Origin: Pseudomonadota bacterium
GTDB taxonomy: Bacteria > Pseudomonadota > Alphaproteobacteria > Micavibrionales > UBA1664
Direction: 5' to 3'
DNA length: 64,000 nt
NCBI GenBank assembly: GCA_009926935.1
Contig: RFNZ01000001.1
Location: 1-64,000 of the forward strand
How positions within the stretch are numbered: position 1 is the first letter of the stretch; the number at the start of each line of letters is the position of its first letter. The position numbers and the translations under genes are program-made. The notes under the pieces are model-generated. The model searched no databases and was not told the origin of the DNA. It saw nothing but the letters and a program-made list of their open reading frames with translations. Positions 14,053 through 24,208 of the stretch are shown here, piece by piece.

Positions 14053-16722
14053 ATGTCCCAGCTTGCAGAAAAGACAGACGCGGAAGGTTCCGCCACAACA
14101 CCCATGATGGTGCAGTATCTGGCTGTCAAAAAGGCGCATCCCGATTGCCTCGTGTTCTACCGCATGGGCGATTTTTATGAGCTGTTTTTCGATGATGCCG
14201 CCATCGCATCCCGCGTGCTCGATATCGCGCTCACAAAGCGCGGGAAAAATCAGGGCAACGATATCCCCATGTGCGGGGTTCCCGTCCATTCCCACGAGAG
14301 TTATCTGGCCCGCCTTATCCGTGCGGGTCACCGCGTGGCCATTTGCGAACAAACTGAAACGCCGGAACAGGCCCGCGCCCGGGGCGGGTATAAGGCGCTT
14401 GTGAGCCGCGATGTTATTCGCATCATTACGCCCGGTACGATTACCGAGGATACCCTCCTTGATGCGCGTACCGCCAACTACATCGCCTGTGTTGCGGGCC
14501 CACCTCACGCGATCGGTTTTGCGTGGCTTGATATGTCTACGGGTGCGTTTTTTACGCAAGGCGTTACATCGGCATCGCTTGCGGCCTCCATTGCCCGCAT
14601 CGGTGCGCGGGAAGTGCTTGTGCCCGAAAGGCTCGCGCAGGAGGCGGGTTTATCTGATGTGGGGCGCGCCCTTACCATCCAGCCCAATAGTTTGTTCGAT
14701 GCCGACAATGCCGCAAAACGCCTTTGCGCGTTTTATAACGTGGGCACACTTGATGCCTTCGGCAGTTTTTCGGATGCCGAGATTACCGCCGCAGGTGCGT
14801 TGCTTGATTACATCGCGCGCACGCAAAAAGGCGCAATGCCGCATTTATCGCCCCTTCGCGCTGTGCGCACTGAGGGCGTGGTTGAAATTGATGCCGCGAC
14901 CCGCCGTAACCTTGAGCTTGTGCGCACCCTTACGGGCGAGCGCACGGGTAGTTTATTGGATTGTATTGACCGCACGCTGACTTCAGCGGGTTCGCGGTTA
15001 TTGTGTGAGCGCTTATCGGCCCCCAGTTGCGATGTATCTGAAATTAAAGCGCGGCTTGCGCAGGTTGCGCTGTTTTTTGAACGCGGCAGTGACCGCGAAA
15101 AAATCCGCGAGCATCTTCGCCGTATGCCCGATATGGAGCGCGCATTATCGCGCCTTTCCTTGGGGCGCGGGGGGCCGCGGGATTTGGCGATGCTGCGTGA
15201 CGGCGTTGCCGCCACGCTTGATATCAGGGCCTATATCATCGAACGCATGGCTGGGGCCGATGCCATTGCCGATGTATCGGATGGTTTATCTGCCACCCCT
15301 GATATCCACCACCTGCACGATACGCTTATACGTGCGCTTGCGCCTGAGCTGCCCGCGCTGCTGGCTGATGGCGGTTTTATTGCACGCGGGTATTTGCCCG
15401 CCTTGGATGAACTCAAGGCCCTGCGTGATGACTCCAAAAAGCATATCGCCAAATTGCAGGCGGATTATGCAGGGCTTACGGGTATTGCAACCCTCAAGGT
15501 CGCGCATAACAACGTGCTTGGGTATTACATCGAGGTGCCTGCGCGTCATGCCGATGCGCTTATGGTGCACGGTAAACCTGCGAACGATAGTGCGCGGGAT
15601 AATCCGTTTGTGCATCGGCAAACGCTGGCGAACGTTGTGCGGTTTTCAACCCCGCAACTTTCCGAACTCGAATCGAAAATCGTATCCGCGGCTGACCGCG
15701 CGTTGGCAATTGAATTGCAGGCGTTTGAGGAACTGCGGCAGATGGCGATGGCGTGCGCTAATGTTATCGCACGCATGGCGTCCAATTTGGCGACGCTTGA
15801 TGTGTGCACGTCGCTCGCTGATTTGGCATCATCCCAAAATTACGTCTGCCCAGTTGTTGATGAAAGCTATGCCTTCGATATCAAGGCGGGGCGGCACCCT
15901 GTTGTTGAAGCGGCGCTATCCAATAAATTTGTGCCAAATGATTCAAGCCTCTCTGGCGATACGCGGCTGTGGCTGCTCACCGGCCCCAACATGGCGGGTA
16001 AATCGACGTTTCTACGGCAGAACGCGCTTATTGCGATACTGGCCCAGATGGGCAGTTTTGTGCCTGCGACATCGGCGCATATCGGCGTTATTGATAAGTT
16101 ATTCTCCCGCGTTGGTGCATCGGATGACCTTGCCCGTGGCCGCTCGACCTTCATGGTGGAGATGGTTGAAACATCGGCCATTCTCAATCAGGCAAGCGCG
16201 CGCTCGCTCGTCATCCTTGATGAAATCGGGCGCGGGACCGCGACGTTCGACGGGCTTTCGATTGCGTGGGCGTGCCTTGAATACCTGCACGATGTTTCGC
16301 AGTGCCGCGGCCTTTTTGCCACGCACTACCATGAGCTCACGAACCTGACTGAGCGTTTGGCCAATTTGTCATGCCACGCCATGAAGGTGCGGGAATGGAA
16401 AGGCGATATCGTCTTTTTGCACGAGGTTGTGGCCGGCGCCGCTGACCAATCCTACGGCGTGCATGTGGCGAAGCTCGCAGGGTTACCGCATGCCGTCATT
16501 GCCCGTGCGCAGCAGATTTTGGATGAGTTGCAGAAGTCAGAGACATCGGGCGCTTTGGCGGCACTCGTCGATAATTTGCCGTTGTTTCAGACCGTTGTTG
16601 CGAAACGTGCACCCGCAATACCGGCGGCGCTGCAAGGGTTTTTGGATGCGCTTGAGCCTGATGCGCTATCGCCCAAAGAGGCGCTTGAAGCGCTTTACAA
16701 GCTGAAAGAAATTACAAAATAA
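14053..16722 (+). CDS. mutS: DNA mismatch repair protein MutS
   Basis: An ATPase that recognises mismatches and small loops. At 889 residues it has the typical length. The N-terminal mismatch-binding domain contains FYRMGDFYELF (the Phe-x-Glu motif). The clamp/lever region follows, with the Walker A GPNMAGKSTFLRQ near residue 646, SRVGASDDLARGRSTFMVEM, the Walker B LVILDEIGRGTATFDG and ATHYHEL. The ATG at 14053 gives the usual short N-terminus before TPMMVQYL. Its 3' end overlaps the convergent purU by 11 bases. Confidence 0.97.
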   Translation: MSQLAEKTDAEGSATTPMMVQYLAVKKAHPDCLVFYRMGDFYELFFDDAAIASRVLDIALTKRGKNQGNDIPMCGVPVHSHESYLARLIRAGHRVAICEQTETPEQARARGGYKALVSRDVIRIITPGTITEDTLLDARTANYIACVAGPPHAIGFAWLDMSTGAFFTQGVTSASLAASIARIGAREVLVPERLAQEAGLSDVGRALTIQPNSLFDADNAAKRLCAFYNVGTLDAFGSFSDAEITAAGALLDYIARTQKGAMPHLSPLRAVRTEGVVEIDAATRRNLELVRTLTGERTGSLLDCIDRTLTSAGSRLLCERLSAPSCDVSEIKARLAQVALFFERGSDREKIREHLRRMPDMERALSRLSLGRGGPRDLAMLRDGVAATLDIRAYIIERMAGADAIADVSDGLSATPDIHHLHDTLIRALAPELPALLADGGFIARGYLPALDELKALRDDSKKHIAKLQADYAGLTGIATLKVAHNNVLGYYIEVPARHADALMVHGKPANDSARDNPFVHRQTLANVVRFSTPQLSELESKIVSAADRALAIELQAFEELRQMAMACANVIARMASNLATLDVCTSLADLASSQNYVCPVVDESYAFDIKAGRHPVVEAALSNKFVPNDSSLSGDTRLWLLTGPNMAGKSTFLRQNALIAILAQMGSFVPATSAHIGVIDKLFSRVGASDDLARGRSTFMVEMVETSAILNQASARSLVILDEIGRGTATFDGLSIAWACLEYLHDVSQCRGLFATHYHELTNLTERLANLSCHAMKVREWKGDIVFLHEVVAGAADQSYGVHVAKLAGLPHAVIARAQQILDELQKSETSGALAALVDNLPLFQTVVAKRAPAIPAALQGFLDALEPDALSPKEALEALYKLKEITK

Positions 16723-17548
16723 CCGTGCGATGGCCTGCCATGCATACGCGGTCTTCGCAATGCAGTGTTACAGCCCTTGTGAGTACGCGGCGCTCGATAT
16801 CCCGCCCTACGGCGACCATATCATCCGGCGTGTGAGTGTGGGTTATGCGTTCTACATCCTGTTCGATAATCGGGCCTTCGTCGAGATCGGCTGTCACGTA
16901 GTGGGCGGTGGCCCCAATCAGCTTCACGCCCCGTGCATGGGCCTGATGGTAAGGCTTCGCGCCCTTGAACCCCGGCAGGAAAGAGTGGTGAATGTTGATG
17001 ATGCGACCCGCGTGCTCGCGGCAGAAATCATCGGAGAGCACTTGCATGTACCGCGCCAGCACAATGAGTTCGGCCCCGGTATCAATCACCAGTTTTTTGA
17101 GATCTGCTTCCTGCTGCGCCTTTGTAGAAGGCGTTACGGGCAGATGATGAAACGGAATGTCGTTCAGGTCACGGACTTCGAGATATTCGCGTGGATGATT
17201 GCCTACAATACCTACAATATCCGCCGGTAAATCGCCGATGCTTTGGCGATACAGTAAATCGGAAAGACAATGACCTGTTTTGGAAACAAGAATGAGTATT
17301 TTTGGTTTTTGTGTTTCTGGGCGCATGGACCAATGCATGCCAAATCGCTGCGCGATGGGTTCGAACCCCGTTTTCAGATTATCGTCTGCGGCAAACACTG
17401 TGCGCATGAAAAACATGCCGCTGTCGGCATCTTCGAACTGGGCGGAAGAGGCTATGTTGGCTCCACGTTCAAACAGATAGCCCGACACAGCAGCCACTAT
17501 GCCCGGCTTATCGGCACATGAGAGTTTGAGAATATGCTTGTTTTTCAT
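16712..17548 (-). CDS. purU: Formyltetrahydrofolate deformylase PurU
   Basis: Hydrolyses 10-formyl-tetrahydrofolate to formate and tetrahydrofolate, balancing one-carbon pools. The 278 residues begin with an ACT domain (LSCADKPGIVAAVSGYLFERG) followed by a formyltransferase domain with IINIHHSFLPGFKGAKPYHQA and HYVTADLDEGPIIEQ, which hold the conserved Asn/His/Asp. The ATG at 17548 was chosen because the ACT domain begins immediately after it; an earlier start would add 16 hydrophobic residues. Convergent with mutS. Confidence 0.95.
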   Translation of the reverse strand: MKNKHILKLSCADKPGIVAAVSGYLFERGANIASSAQFEDADSGMFFMRTVFAADDNLKTGFEPIAQRFGMHWSMRPETQKPKILILVSKTGHCLSDLLYRQSIGDLPADIVGIVGNHPREYLEVRDLNDIPFHHLPVTPSTKAQQEADLKKLVIDTGAELIVLARYMQVLSDDFCREHAGRIINIHHSFLPGFKGAKPYHQAHARGVKLIGATAHYVTADLDEGPIIEQDVERITHTHTPDDMVAVGRDIERRVLTRAVTLHCEDRVCMAGHRTVIL

Positions 17549-17558
17549 GCGGCCTATT

Positions 17559-18080
17559 CTACCAGCGATACAGATAGACGGGAATATCGATAACACCTTT
17601 TGAAAGAGCCTGTTTTAGCGGTGTGCGGCCAATCAATGGAAAAGCCGCCGATACGACAAGCGCGCCCGATTTCAATTCCCTATCAAATTTTGATGCCAGT
17701 TGCTGCATGTGCCAGGGGGAAAGATAGCAGAACATAATATCGGCGGTTGTGAGATCGATATCAAAAAAACTCGTATTGATGGTGCGTATTTTAGGGCGTC
17801 CGAAATGAGCCATACGGCTGCACCATAGGGGCAGGAGTGATTGTTCGTACCCTGTTACAAATGCATCCGGAAAGGCTTTGGCTAGCATGGATGTCATGCC
17901 GCCCCAGCCTGACCCCAATTCAATAATGTTTTCTGGAGCGACATCACCCAACAGCTCGATACACGCCTTGCGAACTCTTGCTTTTGAGGGCACGGGCCCT
18001 ACCCCTGTACGATATGACTGCCCCTGCAGTATTACGACCACTAGCAGGCCTGCCAGCATTATCAGGGCTTGTATATCCAT
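17559..18080 (-). CDS. Membrane-anchored class I SAM-dependent methyltransferase-like protein
   Basis: A 173-residue protein with one N-terminal hydrophobic helix (about 4-20) and a Rossmann SAM-binding domain: [21 protein letters not shown] (motif I), [12 protein letters not shown], and later [15 protein letters not shown]. The substrate is unknown. The ATG at 18080 is preferred; a longer frame would run into the divergent rimO. It ends ten bases upstream of the purU start, so purU may be cotranscribed. Confidence 0.72.
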   Translation of the reverse strand: MDIQALIMLAGLLVVVILQGQSYRTGVGPVPSKARVRKACIELLGDVAPENIIELGSGWGGMTSMLAKAFPDAFVTGYEQSLLPLWCSRMAHFGRPKIRTINTSFFDIDLTTADIMFCYLSPWHMQQLASKFDRELKSGALVVSAAFPLIGRTPLKQALSKGVIDIPVYLYRW

Positions 18081-18123
18081 GATTAATTGTATTCGAAGCG
18101 CAGCTTTGCTACAAGCTTGTGGC

Positions 18124-19485
18124 ATGACAAAAGCCGCTAAAAAGACTGCCGTAAAAGACATTAAAGCCGCACCAAAAGTGGGAGTCGTCTCTCTTGGGTG
18201 CCCGAAGGCCCTTGTGGATTCAGAGCGCATCATCACCACGCTGCGATCCGAAGGCTATGAGCTGTCAGGGTCTTACGAGGGTGCCGATGTTGTTATCGTG
18301 AACACCTGCGGTTTTTTAGAATCCGCACAAAAAGAATCTCTCGATGCGATTGGCGAGGCAATGGCCGCCAACGGCAAAGTGATTGTCACGGGCTGTATGG
18401 GGGCCGAACCTGAAAAAATCCGCGCGGTACACCCCAAGGTGCATGCCATCACGGGCCCGCACCAGTATGAGAGCGTGGTCAGCGCAGTACACGAGATTGT
18501 AAAACCCGTGCATGACCCGTTTATTGATTTGGTGCCTGCGGCCGGTTTGAAACTGACGCCACGCCACTATGCGTATTTAAAGATTTCCGAAGGCTGCAAC
18601 AATCGCTGCACGTTCTGTATTATCCCGAAATTGCGCGGTGATTTGGTTTCGCGCCCTGCCGCGCATGTTTTGTACGAAGCCGAGAACCTTGTGAAGGCAG
18701 GTGTTAAAGAACTGCTTGTGATTTCGCAAGATACATCCGCTTACGGTGTCGATATCAAATACGCTGAGAGCCAATGGCGCGGCAAGCCCCGCCGAGCCAA
18801 ATTCATGGATTTGGCCGAGGCTTTGGGCGAGCTGGGTGTATGGGTGCGTATGCACTATGTTTATCCGTATCCGCATGTCGACGGCGTTATCGACCTTATG
18901 GCGGCAGGCAAAATTACGCCTTACCTTGATATCCCGTTCCAGCACGCGAGCCCGAACGTACTTAAAAACATGAAGCGCCCTGCCATGCAGGAGAAGACGC
19001 TTGAGCGCATTAAGGCTTGGCGTACGAAGTGCCCTGAGCTTACCATCCGTTCATCCTTTATCGTCGGCTTTCCTGGCGAGACAGATGAGGACTTTGAATT
19101 CCTATTGGATTGGTTGCGCGAGGCGCAACTGGACCGCGTTGGCTGCTTTAAATACGAGCCTGTTGACGGCGCAACATCGGAAGAGCTTGGATTGTCCGAA
19201 GTACCACAAGCCGTGAAAGACGCGCGCTGGGAACGCCTTATGGAAGTGCAGCAAGGTATTTCAGAGGCGCGAGTGGCTGCCAAAGTGGGCCGCACCCTCC
19301 CCTGCATCATCGATGAAGTTGACGGGGAAGGTGGAGCTAACGCCCGTTCACAGGCCGATGCACCCGATATCGACGGCGCAGTTTATCTACGCGACGTGTC
19401 TAAAAAAGTGAAAGCCGGCGATATCGTCAACGTGCTGATTGAGGACGCTGATGCTTATGACTTATTTGGAGTCATAACTGATTAA
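18124..19485 (+). CDS. rimO: Ribosomal protein S12 methylthiotransferase RimO
   Basis: A radical-SAM enzyme that methylthiolates an aspartate of ribosomal protein S12. The 453 residues show the MTTase N-terminal cysteines ([29 protein letters not shown]), the radical-SAM C-x3-C-x2-C in [14 protein letters not shown] (about C157/C161/C164) and a C-terminal TRAM domain (about 385-453). The ATG at 18124 leaves an 18-residue Lys/Ala-rich lead before the first motif. It is divergent from the methyltransferase gene with 43 bases between them. Confidence 0.96.
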   Translation: MTKAAKKTAVKDIKAAPKVGVVSLGCPKALVDSERIITTLRSEGYELSGSYEGADVVIVNTCGFLESAQKESLDAIGEAMAANGKVIVTGCMGAEPEKIRAVHPKVHAITGPHQYESVVSAVHEIVKPVHDPFIDLVPAAGLKLTPRHYAYLKISEGCNNRCTFCIIPKLRGDLVSRPAAHVLYEAENLVKAGVKELLVISQDTSAYGVDIKYAESQWRGKPRRAKFMDLAEALGELGVWVRMHYVYPYPHVDGVIDLMAAGKITPYLDIPFQHASPNVLKNMKRPAMQEKTLERIKAWRTKCPELTIRSSFIVGFPGETDEDFEFLLDWLREAQLDRVGCFKYEPVDGATSEELGLSEVPQAVKDARWERLMEVQQGISEARVAAKVGRTLPCIIDEVDGEGGANARSQADAPDIDGAVYLRDVSKKVKAGDIVNVLIEDADAYDLFGVITD

Positions 19486-19535
19486 ATTTGACTTTACCGA
19501 GTCATCCGTGCTCTAAGGACGCATCATTCGGTTTT

Positions 19536-19575
19536 GGAGCCACGTTTTTACAGGCTCCGCGAACGGCGGTTTTTT
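19536..19575 (+). terminator. Terminator/attenuator-like leader between rimO and rhlE
   Basis: A CCGC / GCGG stem (19557-19569) followed by six T (19570-19575) forms a terminator. An alternative stem GGAGCC (19536-19541) / GGCTCC (19553-19558) shares bases with it and would exclude it. Downstream are a GGCGCA/TGCGCC hairpin (19631-19646) and two copies of ACATGTTC. It may simply end rimO transcripts, or it may act as an attenuator for rhlE. Confidence 0.45.
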
Positions 19576-19672
19576 CTCTCCTTCAAAAAGCGAGACATGT
19601 TCCCCGGTCAACCTGGTGGATACATGTTCGGGCGCAATCATGCGCCGCGCACGATTTTGAAAGAAGACGAAA

Positions 19673-21469
19673 ATGCAATCGCATTCCAACGCCACAGCCA
19701 TATCTGAAACACCTCAAGAGACATCAGGTTTTGATGTCTTTGACCTACCACATGCTCTGGCACGCAGCCTTGCGCACATGAAATATGCGCAGCCAACACC
19801 TATTCAGATTCAGGCTGTGCCGGCTGTATTAAAAAATAAAGATATCCTGGCATCTGCCCAGACAGGTACAGGCAAAACGGGGGCTTTTGTTATCCCTATC
19901 CTTGCCAAACTCATGAACGACCCTCATCAGAATGCCCTGATCATGGCCCCTACGCGTGAGCTTGCGGCGCAAATCCTGCAAGTGGTGCGCCAGATGGCAC
20001 ATGGCCACTCAGCCATCAGCGCGGCACTGCTGATTGGCGGCGAGAGCATGGGCAAGCAACGCGCCCAGGTTTCTGCAAAACCGCGCCTTATCATCGGCAC
20101 ACCAGGCCGCATGAACGACCATTTGCGCAGCAATCCACGCATGTACATGAAAACAACGATGCTGGTGCTTGATGAGGCCGACCGCATGCTTGATATGGGT
20201 TTTGCCCCGCAAATCAAAGATATCATCGAGACAACCAATCCACAGCGCCAGACCTTGATGTTCTCGGCTACGTTCCCACCCAATATCGTGAAATTTGCGC
20301 AGCAGTATCTGCGTGATCCCGTCCGGATTACGATTGAGCCCGAGCGTACATCCGCGGCACTCATCAAGCATGAAGAACTGCACACATCTGAAGGCGCACG
20401 TTACGGTGAACTGCTGAAACAACTGGAAGCCCGTACCGGATCCGTAATCATATTCATCAAAACAAAACATGGCGCCGACCGTATGGCCAAGCGCCTTCTT
20501 GAAGCTAAACTCAGTGTTGATGTCATTCATGGCGGTTTGAACCAGCGCCAGCGCGACCGCGCGATTGCAGGATTTAGAAACGGTAAGACACGCATCATGG
20601 TTGCAACGGATGTTGCCGCACGCGGCCTTGATGTGCCGCATATCGAGCATGTCATCAACTACGACCTGCCACAGGTACCTGAAGATTACGTACACCGTAT
20701 TGGCCGCACAGGCCGTAACGGCAAGGAAGGTGTTGCGCTTAGCTTCATCATGCCTTCTGAAATGGGTAAATGGCGCGCCATTCAACGTATCCTTAATCCG
20801 AATGCAACGCGTTCAGAAAACGAAAAACGCCCGAACCGCTCAGCCAACAGCGCCCCTGGTCGTGACCGCCCGCGCCAGAAAAGCTACTTCAAGCCACGTA
20901 TCGATGCGATTGATCTTGAGGGCGATGCACCCGCACAACCACGCAGGGACAGCAGACCTTCCGGCAATCCTCGTTTTGAGCAACGCCGTGATCGCCCCCG
21001 TGACGATCGTCCGCGCGACGACCGCCCTCGTGAAGACCGTCAGGGACGGCCATGGGCCAATAAGCCAGCTCGCACAGAGCATGGCCCACGCGATGAAGCG
21101 CAGCCGGATATGCCTCGCAGCAATGAAAGGCCACGCTTTGATAAACCCCGTTCCGATAAACCTTGGAGCAACCGTGGCCCACGCCCCGCTACGCAGGGTG
21201 ATGACCGCAGGCAGGCCCGCCCGCGCTTTGAGAAGTCCGATTTTCAAAAACCGCGCTTTGACAAGCCACGCGGCGAAGGCAACTTCCGCCCGCGCGAAGA
21301 CGGCGAGCCAAACGGCAATCTTCGTGAGCGTGAAACGCATGATCCTAAAGGTATCCGCAGCGAGGACCGCCGCCCGCAAAAGCCTCATGGTTCAAAGCCG
21401 TTTGCTAAAAAGCCGTTCGGTAAGAAAAAGTTTTTCGGCAATAAGTCGCGCTTTGACCGCAAAGACTAA
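19673..21469 (+). CDS. rhlE: DEAD-box ATP-dependent RNA helicase, RhlE type
   Basis: Remodels RNA, typically in ribosome assembly and RNA decay or cold adaptation. The core (about 20-390) has the Q motif (YAQPTPIQIQAV), Walker A AQTGTGKTGA, PTRELAAQ, VLDEADRMLDMG, SATFP and HRIGRTGRNGKEG. The C-terminal 200 residues are a disordered Arg/Asp/Pro-rich tail with RDDRPRDDRPREDR-type and PRFDKPR-type repeats, probably binding RNA. The 598 residues are long for the family only because of this tail. Its leader contains alternative hairpins. Confidence 0.93.
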   Translation: MQSHSNATAISETPQETSGFDVFDLPHALARSLAHMKYAQPTPIQIQAVPAVLKNKDILASAQTGTGKTGAFVIPILAKLMNDPHQNALIMAPTRELAAQILQVVRQMAHGHSAISAALLIGGESMGKQRAQVSAKPRLIIGTPGRMNDHLRSNPRMYMKTTMLVLDEADRMLDMGFAPQIKDIIETTNPQRQTLMFSATFPPNIVKFAQQYLRDPVRITIEPERTSAALIKHEELHTSEGARYGELLKQLEARTGSVIIFIKTKHGADRMAKRLLEAKLSVDVIHGGLNQRQRDRAIAGFRNGKTRIMVATDVAARGLDVPHIEHVINYDLPQVPEDYVHRIGRTGRNGKEGVALSFIMPSEMGKWRAIQRILNPNATRSENEKRPNRSANSAPGRDRPRQKSYFKPRIDAIDLEGDAPAQPRRDSRPSGNPRFEQRRDRPRDDRPRDDRPREDRQGRPWANKPARTEHGPRDEAQPDMPRSNERPRFDKPRSDKPWSNRGPRPATQGDDRRQARPRFEKSDFQKPRFDKPRGEGNFRPREDGEPNGNLRERETHDPKGIRSEDRRPQKPHGSKPFAKKPFGKKKFFGNKSRFDRKD

Positions 21470-21511
21470 GGTCTTTTCGTAAGCGTTCATTATCGTCATA
21501 ATGGCGGCACC

Positions 21512-22645
21512 ATGCGTGCTGCCATTATTTTTTTCGCCATAGCGCTTTTGCTTTCAGGATGCCAGATGCCTGTTGCAAGGGTTCCGTCCACATCGCACAG
21601 TACGCTTGCCGCAGAAATACGCCATGAAACAGGCGATATTCTTGAAAAATATGTCACGGCGCGTCAGCGCCTGCTGGTTATCGGCATGCCCATTTTGAGT
21701 GCGAATGCCTCTTTGTGCCCAAGGCGTGCGCTGTCACCCGGTTTTATCGTTTACAGCGACTTTGATGTACCCTACCCCTTGCAAAACGTGGCACGCGAGC
21801 GTCTCAACCTTACCCGTGATGCCGTTGTTCTGGCCGTTACCCCGCGCAGCGATGCTTGGCATCAGGGCTTAAGAACGGGTGATATCATTGTTACCATGGA
21901 CGGAAAGCCGGTCCGAAACGCGGCCAATTTCAGAGCACGGGCAAAGAAAATCAAAAATGAGCAAAGCGCAGTTTTTGGCATAGTACGAAACGGTCGTGCC
22001 TTTAATCTATCCCTGCCTTTCAAGCCAATCTGCAATTATCCGCTTGTGTATATGCCGTCCATACGCGATATCAATGCCATGACAGATGCCCGCAAGATTT
22101 ATGTTACGCAGGGCATGCTCGATTTTGCCAGTGACGGCGAACTGGCCGCAGTAATAGGCCATGAGCTTGCACATGCGGTCATGCATCATATTCCTAAAGA
22201 AGATGCCAATACCGCCCTCCTTAAACTTGCTGGCGGCGTTATTGACGGTTTGGTTGATATCGACCTCACCGAAAAGCTATTGGATGCCTATATACAGGCG
22301 TGGTCCGCCCCATTTGAAAAAGAGGCAGATTATGTGGGGCTTTATCTTTTGGCGCGCTCGGGCAGCGATATTGCCGCGGCAGCACCCTTCTGGCGGCGTA
22401 TTGCGGCTGAGCACGGCATGAGTGCCGTCGTCCTCCCCTCCCATGTCCTGAGGACGCACCCCGACTCGCCGGAGCGGTTTGCCAGCCTCAGGGCAGCTGA
22501 AGCCGAAATCATGAAGAAAGCAGAATCCGGAGCGCCACTTATGCCCGAAATGGCGGGAACATGGAACTTCGGCGCCCGTTTTTCATGGTGGAGCGATACC
22601 TCCGAAGATGACGACGAACCTGACGATACCGACTTAAACCATTGA
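21512..22645 (+). CDS. M48 family metalloprotease lipoprotein with PDZ domain
   Basis: A predicted lipoprotein: the N-terminus ends in the lipobox LLLSGC (Cys17). A PDZ-like domain follows (about 90-165, VTPRSDAWHQGLRTGDIIVTMDGKPV), then an M48 zinc protease domain with HEXXH in GHELAHAVMHH (about 217) and the third ligand region EKEADYVGLYLLARSG. The 377-residue protein ends in an acidic tail. It is probably an envelope quality-control protease related to the BepA/LoiP group, but with an added PDZ domain. It is close behind rhlE but with its own spacing. Confidence 0.85.
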   Translation: MRAAIIFFAIALLLSGCQMPVARVPSTSHSTLAAEIRHETGDILEKYVTARQRLLVIGMPILSANASLCPRRALSPGFIVYSDFDVPYPLQNVARERLNLTRDAVVLAVTPRSDAWHQGLRTGDIIVTMDGKPVRNAANFRARAKKIKNEQSAVFGIVRNGRAFNLSLPFKPICNYPLVYMPSIRDINAMTDARKIYVTQGMLDFASDGELAAVIGHELAHAVMHHIPKEDANTALLKLAGGVIDGLVDIDLTEKLLDAYIQAWSAPFEKEADYVGLYLLARSGSDIAAAAPFWRRIAAEHGMSAVVLPSHVLRTHPDSPERFASLRAAEAEIMKKAESGAPLMPEMAGTWNFGARFSWWSDTSEDDDEPDDTDLNH

Positions 22646-22682
22646 CTAACAGGCTGTTTTTCGGCTAATCCTTGCGCCCAAC

Positions 22683-22772
22683 GGAGGGGTGGCGGAGTGG
22701 TTGAACGCGCTAGTCTCGAAAACTAGAATACTCGCAAGGGTATCGGGGGTTCGAATCCCCCCTCCTCCGCCA
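22683..22772 (+). tRNA. tRNA-Ser (anticodon CGA)
   Basis: A 90-base class II tRNA. The acceptor stem GGAGGGG pairs with CTCCTCC (one G-U), the anticodon stem-loop is CTAGT-CTCGAAA-ACTAG with anticodon CGA, and there is a long variable arm (TACTCGCAAGGGTA). The T arm contains GGTTCGAATCC and the CCA end is encoded. It reads UCG codons. It abuts the stop codon of the convergent phosphoesterase gene. Confidence 0.95.
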
Positions 22773-24191
22773 TCAGCCAGCCCCCAGAACCTGAACCTGT
22801 GCACGCTTATCTCTTGGCATACATGGAATGTAAAACAGCCTGTCTGCTTCATCCGGATCTTCGGACTCCACCGGCGCCCGTTTTGAAGCTGTCCTGAAAT
22901 CGAGTTTGTAAGTAATTTTATCCAGCTCCTTTTTGTGCTTCCTGATTTTTCTGTCGGCACGCGTTGAAAACTCGCGCACGACAATTTGCAAGAACAGCGC
23001 ATCCTCCGCATCCATGACCTCGTTTGCGGCGTATTTTGAAAAAATTCTTGCGAGACCCTTTTTCTGGCCTGCATAAGACTCTTTTCTGGTTCTGTCGACG
23101 ATATCCTGCAGGGATGCACGCTCGATCTCGCCTAGGCATTGCTCGCTGCGCAGATGCCGCATGACTGCTGCCAGCGCCATTTTATCGATTTCGTACGATC
23201 TTATTTTTGCGGATTCATGTTTGAGTTTCTGGAATTGATGCCTACGATTGCGTGCGGGCCACAGCCTATGTACAAGCCTCATCTGCCTGTCTGTCTGCGG
23301 GCGCATAGCTGCGAATTTGGCAGGGTGCGGATCATCAATATCAGGCAATTCCCCAAACCCGACGCGCTCACGTTCAACCTTATAATCCAGTACTTCCGGA
23401 ATATCGGATCTGTCTTTTACGACAACGGCGGTTGCGTTTTCTACCCAGTCTCCCGTGTTGATGAGGTATGTGAAGCGACCGTCTTCATTAAAAATCTGTC
23501 GCCCGGGGGTGTGGATATGACCAAATATCTCGCCGTCAAACTGCTTTTCCTGTAACCCTCGCAACAAGGATTTATGAGAGAACACATACCCCACAATGCG
23601 CTTGAAATTGCTTTTCATGGGCTGCGCAAAGGATGAGTGGACGCCAAAGCGCTCGTACATGAAGCGTGAGTAATAATAATTCAGCGCCACTAGCCAGTCA
23701 TAGGCTGCGCTTACCGCATAGACCACTGGTTTGAAAAACGGCTTTACGAATAACTCAGGATCATGTTCATCACCGTGAACGACCTTGAATGTTTTAGGAT
23801 CGCTGCCAGTTGTTTTGTAATAGGCTTCATTCATGAAGGATATGGTTGGGCCGAATACATCAAAATGGCGCCTTGCGTTTAGTGCATCCAGGCGCGGGCG
23901 CAACTTTTCATCGTGATTGCCGGGCAGGATATTGATTTTCTTGCCTTTGGCTGCCGCATAATTGATGCAGTCAATGATGCGGCGCTCCATCTCCGGTGCG
24001 GGCTGTTGCTTGGCCGACTGTCTTTCCCATCCGCCTATAATGTCGCCGACAAGATAGATTTCATCGAGATAGTCATAGTCGAGATGTTTGAGGAACTCAT
24101 AGAGATAGGGTGCTGCGGTTTTGTTACTACCTAGATGGATATCTGAAATAAAAACAACTTTGTACTGAAATATTGGGATACTTCCATTCAT
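22773..24191 (-). CDS. Calcineurin-like metallophosphoesterase (LpxH-like family) with helical C-terminal extension
   Basis: A dinuclear-metal phosphoesterase. The metal-binding motifs appear in order: SDIHLG (16-21), GD (49-50), GNHDE (91-95), HGDEHD (139-144) and GHIHTPG (223-229). The core resembles proteins annotated as UDP-2,3-diacylglucosamine diphosphatases. About 180 extra residues at the C-terminus are Lys/Arg-rich and helical and are not part of that family. The gene is third in a minus-strand operon, 17 bases after a 5'-nucleotidase gene that is itself coupled to a giant nuclease gene. Nucleotide or nucleic-acid turnover is therefore a possible alternative to lipid A synthesis. Confidence 0.75.
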   Translation of the reverse strand: MNGSIPIFQYKVVFISDIHLGSNKTAAPYLYEFLKHLDYDYLDEIYLVGDIIGGWERQSAKQQPAPEMERRIIDCINYAAAKGKKINILPGNHDEKLRPRLDALNARRHFDVFGPTISFMNEAYYKTTGSDPKTFKVVHGDEHDPELFVKPFFKPVVYAVSAAYDWLVALNYYYSRFMYERFGVHSSFAQPMKSNFKRIVGYVFSHKSLLRGLQEKQFDGEIFGHIHTPGRQIFNEDGRFTYLINTGDWVENATAVVVKDRSDIPEVLDYKVERERVGFGELPDIDDPHPAKFAAMRPQTDRQMRLVHRLWPARNRRHQFQKLKHESAKIRSYEIDKMALAAVMRHLRSEQCLGEIERASLQDIVDRTRKESYAGQKKGLARIFSKYAANEVMDAEDALFLQIVVREFSTRADRKIRKHKKELDKITYKLDFRTASKRAPVESEDPDEADRLFYIPCMPRDKRAQVQVLGAG

Positions 24192-24208
24192 ACCTACATA
24201 CCTTCCTT

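Noticed and set aside
15005-16348. 447-codon frame within mutS
   Set aside because: Out-of-frame shadow of mutS with an Arg/Trp/Cys-rich improbable composition.
20565-21482. Frames overlapping the rhlE 3' half on both strands
   Set aside because: They are shadows caused by the Arg/Asp/Pro-rich repeats of the RhlE tail.
22646-23119. Small frames over the tRNA-Ser gene
   Set aside because: They read through the tRNA and the phosphoesterase gene; translations such as GVRIPPPPP are typical tRNA artefacts.
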